From JAABRU01 sp964534335 (GTDB taxonomy: Bacteria > Desulfobacterota > Desulfobacteria > Desulfobacterales > Desulfococcaceae), in the NCBI GenBank assembly GCA_964534335.1, contig CAZHPS010000213.1:1-10942 (forward strand): 10,942 bases of DNA. The letters run 5' to 3'. A program made the position numbers and the translations under genes. Shown one piece after another: positions 1-5,294 of the stretch. Under the pieces are notes generated by a model, which was given only the letters and a program-made list of their open reading frames with translations, did not search any database and was not told the origin of the DNA. Position 1 is the stretch's first letter, and each line of letters starts with the position of its first letter.

Positions 1-55
1 TTTTTCGTGGTTGAAAAATTCGTGTTTTTCGTGGTTGAAAAAATGGTTGAAAAAA
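1..55. repeat. Short direct-repeat tract (TGGTTGAAAAA x3)
   Basis: TTTTTCGTGGTTGAAAAA occurs at 1-18 and again at 25-42, and a shortened copy TGGTTGAAAAAA follows at 44-55. The spacing is irregular. The block resembles the reverse complement of the CACGAAT/CACACGAA sequence at 6791-6820, so it is probably one end of a dispersed intergenic repeat. The left boundary lies outside the window. The rest of the leader up to echA (56-122) has a possible -10 box TATAAG at 90-95 but no convincing -35. The strong Shine-Dalgarno of echA (AAGGAGG, 112-118) follows. Confidence 0.7.
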
Positions 56-122
56 CACAGGCATTCCTCAATCTCTGAAAACGGTTTGGTATAAGCAGTC
101 CCATCAACCATAAGGAGGCTCT

Positions 123-2033
123 ATGATTGAAATTTTACTGTTTCTGCTGATCGTTCTGCCTTTTGTCAGTGCGATCTGCTGTCTGGCAATGAAAAACCGG
201 ATGCTCCGCTCCGCACTGGTGCTGGGAACCGGCGCAGTGCTGATTCTGAGCGCGCTTCTGCTGATTCCCCATATCACCTTTGCCTACACTGCGGAAACCC
301 TGTTCGGGATTCGCATCCATGAGATTGTGCAGGCTGCGGATTATTTCATTCTTTTTTTCATCCTGTATCTGGGGTTCAAGCACAGGAGCCTGCTGATTCA
401 GATCCTGGCTGTGTTCCAGCTTGTGCTGCTTTCATATCTGGAATTTTTCATGATCCGGGGAAAGGTCGTGGAACCCCTGATTTACTGCGACAATCTCTCC
501 CTGATTATGGTGCTGATCATTTCCGTCATAGGTTCCATTATCTGTTTTCAGGCCATTGCCTATATGCACAACCATGAGGAGCATCTGCATCTGGGCGTAA
601 CCCGGCAGCATATTTTCTTTTTTGTCATGTTCCTGTTTCTTGGGGCAATGAACGGACTGGTTCTGAGCAATGATCTGGTCATGGTGTATTTCTTTTTTGA
701 AGTCACGACCCTCTGCTCTTTTCTGCTCATCGGACATGACCGGAACAAAACTGCTGTGGAAAATGCTGTGCGCGCGCTGTGGATGAACAGCCTGGCCGGG
801 GCAGCCTTTATTGCCGCGCTGGTCTGCCTTTGTGCACAGGGGGAAAGCATGAACCTGCAGGATCTTATCCAGAGTACAGCCAGAGCCCGTTTCATCCTGA
901 TACCCCTGGCCCTGCTGTGCTTTGCCGCGTTTGCCAAATCCGCGCAGTTCCCCTTTCAAAGCTGGCTCCTGGGCGCAATGGTTGCTCCCACACCGGTTTC
1001 CGCGCTGCTGCATTCCAGCACAATGGTCAAAATCGGCGTGTATCTCGTACTCCGTCTGGCCCCGTTATTCCGTGATACTTTCCTGAGTCAGTGCGTGGCC
1101 CTTTGCGGCGCGTTCGCATTTCTGGCAGGCGCGGCTTTGGCAGTGGGACAGAGCAATGGAAAAAAAGTGCTGGCCTATTCCACCATTTCCAATCTGGGAC
1201 TGATCTTCGCGTGTGCAGGACTGAATACGCACTCTGCACTGAGCGCGGCCATTCTGCTTATCATTTTCCATGCTGTCACCAAAGGACTGCTCTTTCTATG
1301 CGTGGGGAGCATTGAACAGCATATTGAAAGCAGGGATATTGAGGACATGCGCGGACTGTACGCAGATATGCCCCTGACCGCGCTGATTACGGTGGTGGGT
1401 GTTATCACCATGATTATGCCGCCTTTTGGTCTGATTCTGGGCAAATGGATGGCAATGGAAGCTGCCGCGCATAATCTTTTTGTCATTATCATGGTATCTG
1501 TGGGAAGTGCGCTGACCTTGATGTACTGGGGCAGATGGGCCGGAACCCTGATGAGTGATCCCTTTGCCGGAAAATTCAAAGCGGAAAAACAGCCCATCCT
1601 GACATGGTGCGCGCTGTTTTCCCTGAGCGGAGCCGCGATTGTGCTGAGTCTTGCCTCCCCCTGGATTTACAAATGGATGATTATTCCCCATCTCAATGTT
1701 GATACGCACTCTGCTTTTTACGCAACAAACGGGATACTGGAAAACAGTGCGGGAAGATTTGCCGTTATTCCCCTGTTTATCCTGGTGGCACTGGGATTCT
1801 TCCTCTCAGTATGGGCTGTGAAAAGCGCGTCCCACAGCCGGATCTGCCCGCCCTACATGAGCGGAGCCCAGACCTCCAAACCCGGCATGTTCCGGGGGCC
1901 TATGAACCGTCCGGTAAAAGCCGAGGCTCACAATTATTATCTGTCTTCTCTGTTCGGTGAACAGAAACTCACAACCTGGATCAATCTCAGCGCACTGGTA
2001 CTGCTGATTTTACTGATGGGAGGTGCGTTATGA
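123..2033 (+). CDS. echA: Ech-type energy-converting hydrogenase subunit A (NuoL/NuoM-like ion-translocating membrane protein)
   Basis: This is a 636-residue polytopic membrane protein of the complex I / Mrp antiporter family (Proton_antipo_M type). It would form the ion channel driven by H2 production from ferredoxin. Hydrophobic segments cover nearly the whole length, about 14-16 helices, with the last at about 620-634. Hallmark residues are visible: the TM5 glutamate in FFFEVTT (E193), the TM7 lysine in FAKSAQFPFQSWL (K272), H383 and K387 in IIFHAVTKGLLFL (the H-x3-K spacing of NuoL), and K441 in LILGKWM. VAPTPVSALLHSSTMVK (288-303) is also family-typical. The start ATG is supported by AAGGAGG five bases upstream. 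It overlaps echB by four bases (ATGA). Its length, and its place first in an A-B-C-D-E-F series, fit EchA better than HycC/HyfB or NuoL. Those belong to larger operons with further membrane subunits, which are absent downstream here. Confidence 0.93.
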   Translation: MIEILLFLLIVLPFVSAICCLAMKNRMLRSALVLGTGAVLILSALLLIPHITFAYTAETLFGIRIHEIVQAADYFILFFILYLGFKHRSLLIQILAVFQLVLLSYLEFFMIRGKVVEPLIYCDNLSLIMVLIISVIGSIICFQAIAYMHNHEEHLHLGVTRQHIFFFVMFLFLGAMNGLVLSNDLVMVYFFFEVTTLCSFLLIGHDRNKTAVENAVRALWMNSLAGAAFIAALVCLCAQGESMNLQDLIQSTARARFILIPLALLCFAAFAKSAQFPFQSWLLGAMVAPTPVSALLHSSTMVKIGVYLVLRLAPLFRDTFLSQCVALCGAFAFLAGAALAVGQSNGKKVLAYSTISNLGLIFACAGLNTHSALSAAILLIIFHAVTKGLLFLCVGSIEQHIESRDIEDMRGLYADMPLTALITVVGVITMIMPPFGLILGKWMAMEAAAHNLFVIIMVSVGSALTLMYWGRWAGTLMSDPFAGKFKAEKQPILTWCALFSLSGAAIVLSLASPWIYKWMIIPHLNVDTHSAFYATNGILENSAGRFAVIPLFILVALGFFLSVWAVKSASHSRICPPYMSGAQTSKPGMFRGPMNRPVKAEAHNYYLSSLFGEQKLTTWINLSALVLLILLMGGAL

Positions 2034-2878
2034 CAAATCTGATGTTTGCCATTGCAGCCATTGTCTTTGCTCCGTTCATCGGGGGACTGATCAGTGGTTC
2101 GGATCGGATACTCACTGCCCGGCTGCAGGGACGGATCGGGCCGCCGATGGTGCAGCCTTTTTATGATGTCATCAAGCTGTTTGGCAAAGAAAAAATGGTC
2201 GTCAATGTGTGGCAGGCCTTTTGTGCGTATTCCTATCTGGTCTCTGCCGCGATTGCAGTCGGACTGTTTTTTTACCAGACTGACCTGCTGCTGATTCTGT
2301 TTGTGGAAGCAGTGGGTGCGATCTTTCTGGTGGTGGGCGCGCTTTCCTCCACTTCGCCTTACAGTCAGGTGGGAGCACACCGGGAACTTCTGCAGATTCT
2401 TTCCTATGAACCGCTGCTGGTGTTTGTGGTCGTGGGAATCTATCTGGAAACAGGCAGTTTCAAAATTGCCAGTGTATGGCAGTGGCAGGAACCTCTGCTG
2501 ATCAAACTGCCCTTTATGTTTGTGGTGCTGGGCTACGCGCTGACCATCAAACTGCGCAAATCCCCCTTTGATCTGTCCTCTTCCCATCATGCACATCAGG
2601 AGATCGTGCGGGGTGTGCTCACGGATTTCTCCGGTCCCACACTGGCGCTGATTGAAATCGGCCATTTTTATGAAATCGTTCTGCTCATGGGATTCTGCGC
2701 CATGTTCTGGAGCACCAGTTGGCTGGGAGTGCTGGTGCTGCTGGTTCTTACCTATGCCGCAGAAATACTGATTGACAATGTTTCCGCGCGTATGAACTGG
2801 CGGTGGATGCTCGGTTATGTGTGGTCAATGGGATTTACCCTGTCGCTGGTCAATCTGGTATGGCTCAAATTCAGATAG
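2030..2878 (+). CDS. echB: Ech-type hydrogenase subunit B (NuoH-like membrane anchor)
   Basis: This is a 282-residue membrane protein of the NuoH/HycD/EchB family. It links the peripheral hydrogenase arm to the antiporter-like subunit and helps form the proton path at the interface. Three family signatures are present: RIGPPMVQPFYDVIKLFGKE (35-54), SPYSQVGAHRELLQILSYE (109-127) with the conserved acidic residues, and SPFDLSSSHHAHQEIVRG (178-195), the counterpart of PFDLPEAE-x-ELV in NuoH. About eight hydrophobic helices are apparent. The start codon overlaps the echA stop as ATGA, and GGGAGGTG at 2018-2025 is a good ribosome-binding site, so translation is coupled to echA. The length matches EchB (about 280-300 residues). 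No defect is visible. The next ech gene starts only after a repeat-filled gap of 378 bp, unlike the tight junction on the upstream side. Confidence 0.94.
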   Translation: MTNLMFAIAAIVFAPFIGGLISGSDRILTARLQGRIGPPMVQPFYDVIKLFGKEKMVVNVWQAFCAYSYLVSAAIAVGLFFYQTDLLLILFVEAVGAIFLVVGALSSTSPYSQVGAHRELLQILSYEPLLVFVVVGIYLETGSFKIASVWQWQEPLLIKLPFMFVVLGYALTIKLRKSPFDLSSSHHAHQEIVRGVLTDFSGPTLALIEIGHFYEIVLLMGFCAMFWSTSWLGVLVLLVLTYAAEILIDNVSARMNWRWMLGYVWSMGFTLSLVNLVWLKFR

Positions 2879-2901
2879 TCAGGATTCTGGATTACGCTGA
2901 C

Positions 2902-3023
2902 ACCAACTCGCCATTGACCTGATACTGATCCGGAGGAGTGCAAAAATTAAGCGGAGCGGTTTTTTGCACACACGGAACTGCGGAAAAACTGACAGTATTG
3001 GATCAAACCAATGGCGAATTGGT
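2902..3023. repeat. Inverted repeat spanning about 120 bp after echB
   Basis: ACCAACTCGCCATTG (2902-2916) is matched by its reverse complement at 3009-3023 with one mismatch in 15. Nested inside is a 9-bp perfect stem, GTGCAAAAA (2938-2946) with TTTTTGCAC (2961-2969), around a 14-nt loop. Overlapping the right arm is a further hairpin, GAATTGGT (3016-3023) with ACCAATTC (3029-3036), loop ATGAC. The stretch has no credible gene. It looks like stacked palindromic repeat elements. The 9-bp stem is not followed by a T tract, so I do not call it a terminator. Confidence 0.65.
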
Positions 3024-3063
3024 ATGACACCAATTCGGCCTTGTATGCTGAATTTCGTAGGAC

Positions 3064-3133
3064 GGGTGAAGCTTCAGCGTAACCCGCCATATTGCAATGG
3101 CAAAAAAAGGTGGGTTACGCTCACGCTTCACCC
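3064..3133. repeat. Long imperfect palindrome, REP/MITE-like (GGGTGAAGC...GCTTCACCC)
   Basis: The left arm 3064-3088 (starts GGGTGAAGC, ends AACCCGCC) pairs with the right arm 3109-3133 (starts GGTGGGTTACGC, ends CTTCACCC). There are about 4 mismatches over 25 bp, and a 20-nt A-rich centre. The flanks (CTGAATTTCGTAGG at 3049-3062 and CTCTGCAATTTCAGAAT near 3136-3152) extend the symmetry weakly. This style of palindrome (GGTGGGTTACGC.../...GCGTAACCCACC) is a common dispersed intergenic repeat in many Proteobacteria and Desulfobacterota. Transcribed, it would form a strong hairpin between echB and echC. Confidence 0.75.
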
Positions 3134-3175
3134 ACTCTGCAATTTCAGAATAAAGAGGAGCAGATTGCGCTGGAT

Positions 3176-3202
3176 GTCGGATTACGCTGACGCTAATCCG
3201 AC
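3176..3202. repeat. Short palindromic repeat (GTCGGATTA-N9-TAATCCGAC)
   Basis: GTCGGATTA (3176-3184) and TAATCCGAC (3194-3202) are a perfect 9-bp inverted repeat around CGCTGACGC. A degenerate relative (GGATTACGCTGACACCAACTCG) lies at 2889-2910, so this gap holds at least two related units. It is a dispersed-repeat type distinct in sequence from the larger palindrome just upstream. The remaining bases to echC (3203-3256) show only the ribosome-binding site AAAGGA (3244-3249). Confidence 0.7.
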
Positions 3203-3256
3203 CTACGATTTTTGCGATTTCAGGCGGTTTGACAAGCCGCGCGAAAGGATGGATAT

Positions 3257-3745
3257 ATGAAATGGTTTGAATCACTTGTAACACGGTCACGGACAAAATC
3301 CCCCTGGCTGCTGCACTTTGACTGCGGCAGTTGCAATGGCTGTGATATTGAGGTGCTGGCCTGCCTGACTCCGGTGTATGACGCGGAGCGTTTTGGCATT
3401 CTGAATGTGGGCAATCCCATGCACGCGGATCTGCTGGTGGTTACAGGCACGGTCAATCACCGCAACAAAAAAGTGCTGCTCAATCTTTTTGATCAGATGC
3501 CCCATCCCAGAGTGGTCATCGCGGTGGGTGCATGTGCCCTGTCAGGCGGGATTTTCAGGGGAACCTACAATGTGCTGGGCGGAGTGGATAAAGTTATCCC
3601 TGTGGATGTGTATGTGCCGGGCTGCCCGGCCAAGCCTGAGGCCATTATTGACGGCATTGTAACAGGTCTTGGCAAATTCCGGAAGCTTATGGAAAATCAT
3701 CCGGAAAACAGGGAACTGAACATCCAGACTGCTGTGGCGGCATGA
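3257..3745 (+). CDS. echC: Ech-type hydrogenase subunit C (NuoB-like [NiFe]-hydrogenase small subunit)
   Basis: This 162-residue protein is the electron-transferring small subunit of the peripheral arm. It carries the proximal [4Fe-4S] cluster between EchF and the [NiFe] centre in EchE. The N-terminal motif CGSCNGCDIE supplies C26 and C29 in the C-x2-C spacing of hydrogenase small subunits (C23 is an extra conserved cysteine of group 4 enzymes). GACALSGG gives C93 and VPGCPAKPEAI gives C123, so all four expected ligands are present. It lacks the N-terminal Tat signal and the C-terminal multi-cluster domain of uptake hydrogenases, as expected for the compact group 4 form. The length is normal for EchC. 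The ATG has AGGA at 3246-3249, seven bases upstream. It is separated from echB by repeats and from echD by a toxin-antitoxin pair and transposable-type repeats, but the frame is intact. Confidence 0.94.
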   Translation: MKWFESLVTRSRTKSPWLLHFDCGSCNGCDIEVLACLTPVYDAERFGILNVGNPMHADLLVVTGTVNHRNKKVLLNLFDQMPHPRVVIAVGACALSGGIFRGTYNVLGGVDKVIPVDVYVPGCPAKPEAIIDGIVTGLGKFRKLMENHPENRELNIQTAVAA

Positions 3746-3808
3746 GAAACAGGTCTTCCTATATTTTCGGATGTACTGTTTTGCACTGCAATCTTTCTTA
3801 GAGAATTG

Positions 3809-3837
3809 TTGACGCTGTGTTTTTGACACAGTATAAC
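3809..3837 (+). promoter_or_regulatory. Sigma70-like promoter of the HigBA pair with a palindromic operator in the spacer
   Basis: TTGACG (3809-3814) and TATAAC (3832-3837) are separated by exactly 17 bp. The spacer is itself a perfect 6-bp inverted repeat, CTGTGT-TTTTG-ACACAG (3815-3831). The boxes match consensus at 5/6 positions each. A dyad covering the spacer is what autorepression by a HigA-type dimer would need. The start of transcription would fall near 3844, about 20 nt before the toxin start. The rest of 3746-3864 shows nothing else I recognise. Binding by HigA is inferred. Confidence 0.75.
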
Positions 3838-3864
3838 CGGAAAAACCGCACACTCTGAGATATT

Positions 3865-4146
3865 ATGATTAAAACATTTGCAGACAGACATACACAGAAA
3901 CTTTATCTGACAGGGAAATCCAGAAAAATCCCGGCAAATTTGCTTCAGCGAGCCATACGCAGACTGGAATATATTCATCTCGCATCCTGCCTGGAAGACC
4001 TTAAGGTTCCTCCGGGCAACCGGCTCCACGCGTTAAAAGGAAACAGAGCCGGTCAGTATTCCATATCTGTCAATGATCAGTGGCGAATCTGCTTCCGGTT
4101 TGAGGGCGGTAATGCGTATGATGTTGAGATAACAGATTATCATTAA
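3865..4146 (+). CDS. higB: HigB-family (RelE superfamily) mRNA-interferase toxin
   Basis: This 93-residue protein is of the plasmid-maintenance killer family (PF05015 type). Family members cleave mRNA in the ribosomal A site. The second half is very typical: RLHALKGNRAGQYSISVNDQ followed by WRICFRFEG and ending DVEITDYH. H55, K58, R74, D91, Y92 and H93 sit where catalytic or RNA-contact residues are placed in HigB proteins, so the toxin looks active. The size is normal (about 92 residues). It precedes the antitoxin gene, which is the usual HigBA order and the reverse of most toxin-antitoxin pairs. Its Shine-Dalgarno is poor (GAGA at 3857-3860, only four bases from the ATG), whereas the antitoxin has a strong one, which favours antitoxin excess. 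It has its own promoter and sits inside the ech operon in the same direction. Confidence 0.92.
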   Translation: MIKTFADRHTQKLYLTGKSRKIPANLLQRAIRRLEYIHLASCLEDLKVPPGNRLHALKGNRAGQYSISVNDQWRICFRFEGGNAYDVEITDYH

Positions 4147-4158
4147 GGAGATATCCTC

Positions 4159-4500
4159 ATGGGCATAAAGAATACCCAAAAACGGCATATAAAACCCGTA
4201 CATCCGGGAGAAATGCTCAGGGAAGATTTTCTGCCGGATTACGGACTTACACCGGCAGAACTGGCTGCCTCTCTCGGTGTTTCGATCCGGACAGTCCGTG
4301 AAATTCTGAAAGAACGCCGCTCTGTGACTCCGGCAACAGCACTGCGTTTATCCAGACTGTTCGGAAATTCCCCTGAATTCTGGCTCAACGCGCAGCACAC
4401 TGTTGATTTATGGGAAGCAGAAAAAAATATGAAAACATCCCTTGCAAATATCCGGCATTTGAAACCAGAGTCGCGCACAGGAATGGAAGTGGCAGCGTAA
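4159..4500 (+). CDS. higA: HigA-family antitoxin, XRE-type helix-turn-helix protein
   Basis: This 113-residue protein is of the HigA/VapI antitoxin family. It should bind HigB and, through its helix-turn-helix, the palindrome in the promoter at 3809-3837. The family signature HPGEMLREDFLPDYGLT is at 15-31. The helix-turn-helix runs about 31-52 (LTPAELAASLGVSIRTVREI), and SPEFWLNAQHTVDLW (71-85) is the conserved segment after it. It follows the toxin by 12 bp. AAGGAG (4145-4150) overlaps the toxin stop, giving a strong ribosome-binding site at eight bases from the ATG. No terminator with a T tract follows, so transcripts from the toxin-antitoxin promoter could read on toward echDEF. Confidence 0.93.
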   Translation: MGIKNTQKRHIKPVHPGEMLREDFLPDYGLTPAELAASLGVSIRTVREILKERRSVTPATALRLSRLFGNSPEFWLNAQHTVDLWEAEKNMKTSLANIRHLKPESRTGMEVAA

Positions 4501-4510
4501 TTATCGGCTG

Positions 4511-4629
4511 AATTCCCATTCCCTTTTGAGAGTCATGTTTTCCGGGAAAATTCTTCTCCTGAGAGAGAGTGGCCGGTTCCCCATTCTGAACACACCCCTT
4601 TGTCCCCTCTCAGGAAGGGAATGAGAACT
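4511..4629. repeat. Inverted-repeat element downstream of higA
   Basis: CATTCCCTTTTGAGAG (4517-4532) is mirrored by CTCTCAGGAAGGGAATG (4607-4623), with one extra base and one mismatch. Weaker symmetry extends outward to about 4511 and 4629. The centre is C-rich (CACACCCCTTTGTCCCC) and holds a small dyad, TTTTCCGGGAAAA (4538-4550). No gene fits here. No target duplication is obvious. It resembles dispersed CCCCTCTC/GAGAGGGG-type intergenic repeats and lies 36 bp from the next element. Confidence 0.6.
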
Positions 4630-4658
4630 TGACACTATGCGGATGCCGGATTCATATT
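4629..4658 (+). promoter_or_regulatory. Possible weak promoter upstream of echD
   Basis: TTGACA (4629-4634) is a perfect -35 hexamer. The best -10 at usable spacing is CATATT (4653-4658, 18-bp spacer, 4/6 match). TATTAA (4655-4660) is a better-looking box, but 20 bp is too long a spacer. If used, transcription would begin at the left end of the adjacent 134-bp element and run through it into echD. This is a suggestion only. Confidence 0.3.
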
Positions 4659-4806
4659 AAGGAGCTGATGTTACGCCAATCCTTCAGAACCCGGCAGACT
4701 GCTGTATTTCCCGTCATTCCGATGAAAACCGGAATCCAGTACTGTCAGGCGTTCCGGCTACCGGCTTTCGCCGGTATGACGATTCGGCGTAACATCAGTT
4801 AAGGAG
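4657..4806. mobile_element. MITE-like element (4665-4798) with 8-bp target duplication TTAAGGAG
   Basis: The element is 134 bp. Its ends are CTGATGTTACGCC (4665-4677) and GGCGTAACATCAG (4786-4798), a perfect 13-bp terminal inverted repeat. It is directly flanked by TTAAGGAG on both sides (4657-4664 and 4799-4806), the expected target-site duplication. A second, inner inverted repeat pairs 4712-4732 with 4761-4781 (17 of 21 positions), with CCGGAA (4729-4734) and TTCCGG (4752-4757) inside. It has no coding capacity, so it would need a transposase from elsewhere. The target was the Shine-Dalgarno of echD. Joining the flanks restores ATATTAAGGAGGAATATCT directly before the echD ATG. Confidence 0.85.
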
Positions 4807-4807
4807 G
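4799..4807 (+). promoter_or_regulatory. echD ribosome-binding site, formed from the right target duplication
   Basis: TTAAGGAGG lies seven bases before the echD ATG. All but the last G belongs to the duplicated target TTAAGGAG. The other copy (4657-4664) is now stranded 150 bp upstream with no start codon at suitable distance. The functional site sits one base outside the base of the element's terminal-repeat stem. Confidence 0.85.
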
Positions 4808-4814
4808 AATATCT

Positions 4815-5291
4815 ATGCAGGAAGAAATCATCCATGTCACTGCGGATCATCTTGTGGGAGAGACCGCGCGGATCAAGGTGGAAGGATACCGCTTTGTCAC
4901 CATGAGCTGCGTGGAAACCGGGGAAAACCGGATTGAAATTCTGTATCATTTTGACAAAGATCTGAAACTGCTGCATTTTCTCCTGCAGGCAAACAAAGAC
5001 ACAGCCGTTCCAAGCATATCGCCGGTCTGGTTTTCCGCGTTTCTGGCGGAAAATGAAATTCAGGATCTGTTCGGCATACACTTTAACGGGCTGGTGCTGG
5101 ATTATGAAGGCACATTTTATCTGGATGAGGAAGTGAAAACCACGCCCTTCTGCCGGTATTTTGTCAGCGGAAAATCAGCAAAAACAGAACAGAATGTCAT
5201 TGCCGATGGAGAAGCTGCAATGCCGGACAAAACATCCTCTCCTGTATCAGAAGAATCCGCGCCCGGACCCGAAGCGGCAGAAAGGAGCTGA
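4815..5291 (+). CDS. echD: Ech-type hydrogenase subunit D (NuoC-like, 30-kDa family)
   Basis: This 158-residue protein is of the NuoC/HycE N-terminal family. It is a structural subunit that packs against EchE in the peripheral arm and carries no metal ligands. The family motif is ENEIQDLFGIHFNGLVLDYE (79-98), matching the ERE-x-D-LFGI-F-G pattern. In many relatives (HycE, HyfG) this domain is fused to the large subunit. Here it is separate, as in Ech. From about residue 119 the protein has a 40-residue tail rich in Glu, Ala, Ser and Pro, with no family similarity that I can see and probably disordered. EchD proteins usually end near where it begins. The ATG has AGGAGG at 4802-4807. The gene ends three bases before echE, and its last codons contain the echE ribosome-binding site (AAAGGAG, 5281-5287). 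Confidence 0.9.
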   Translation: MQEEIIHVTADHLVGETARIKVEGYRFVTMSCVETGENRIEILYHFDKDLKLLHFLLQANKDTAVPSISPVWFSAFLAENEIQDLFGIHFNGLVLDYEGTFYLDEEVKTTPFCRYFVSGKSAKTEQNVIADGEAAMPDKTSSPVSEESAPGPEAAERS

Positions 5292-5294
5292 ACC

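Noticed and set aside
1..55. Possible CRISPR array at the left edge
   Set aside because: The repeats are 11-18 bases with spacers of only a few bases and irregular lengths. There are no unique spacers and no cas genes in view.
432..1013. 193-codon antisense frame within echA
   Set aside because: It is the shadow of a hydrophobic membrane gene: the translation is rich in Gln and His with no domain, and echA itself is certain.
2938..2969. Intrinsic terminator after echB
   Set aside because: The 9-bp stem GTGCAAAAA/TTTTTGCAC is A/T-rich, has a 14-nt loop and no T tract after it.
2964..3260. 98-codon open frame on the + strand between echB and echC
   Set aside because: It consists almost entirely of palindromic repeat sequence, has no ribosome-binding site and no recognisable domain, and runs into the echC start. 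It is an accidental frame in repeats.
4538..4550. TTTTCCGGGAAAA as a regulator binding site
   Set aside because: It is a neat dyad, but lies inside a larger inverted-repeat element with no promoter next to it, so there is no support for a regulatory role.
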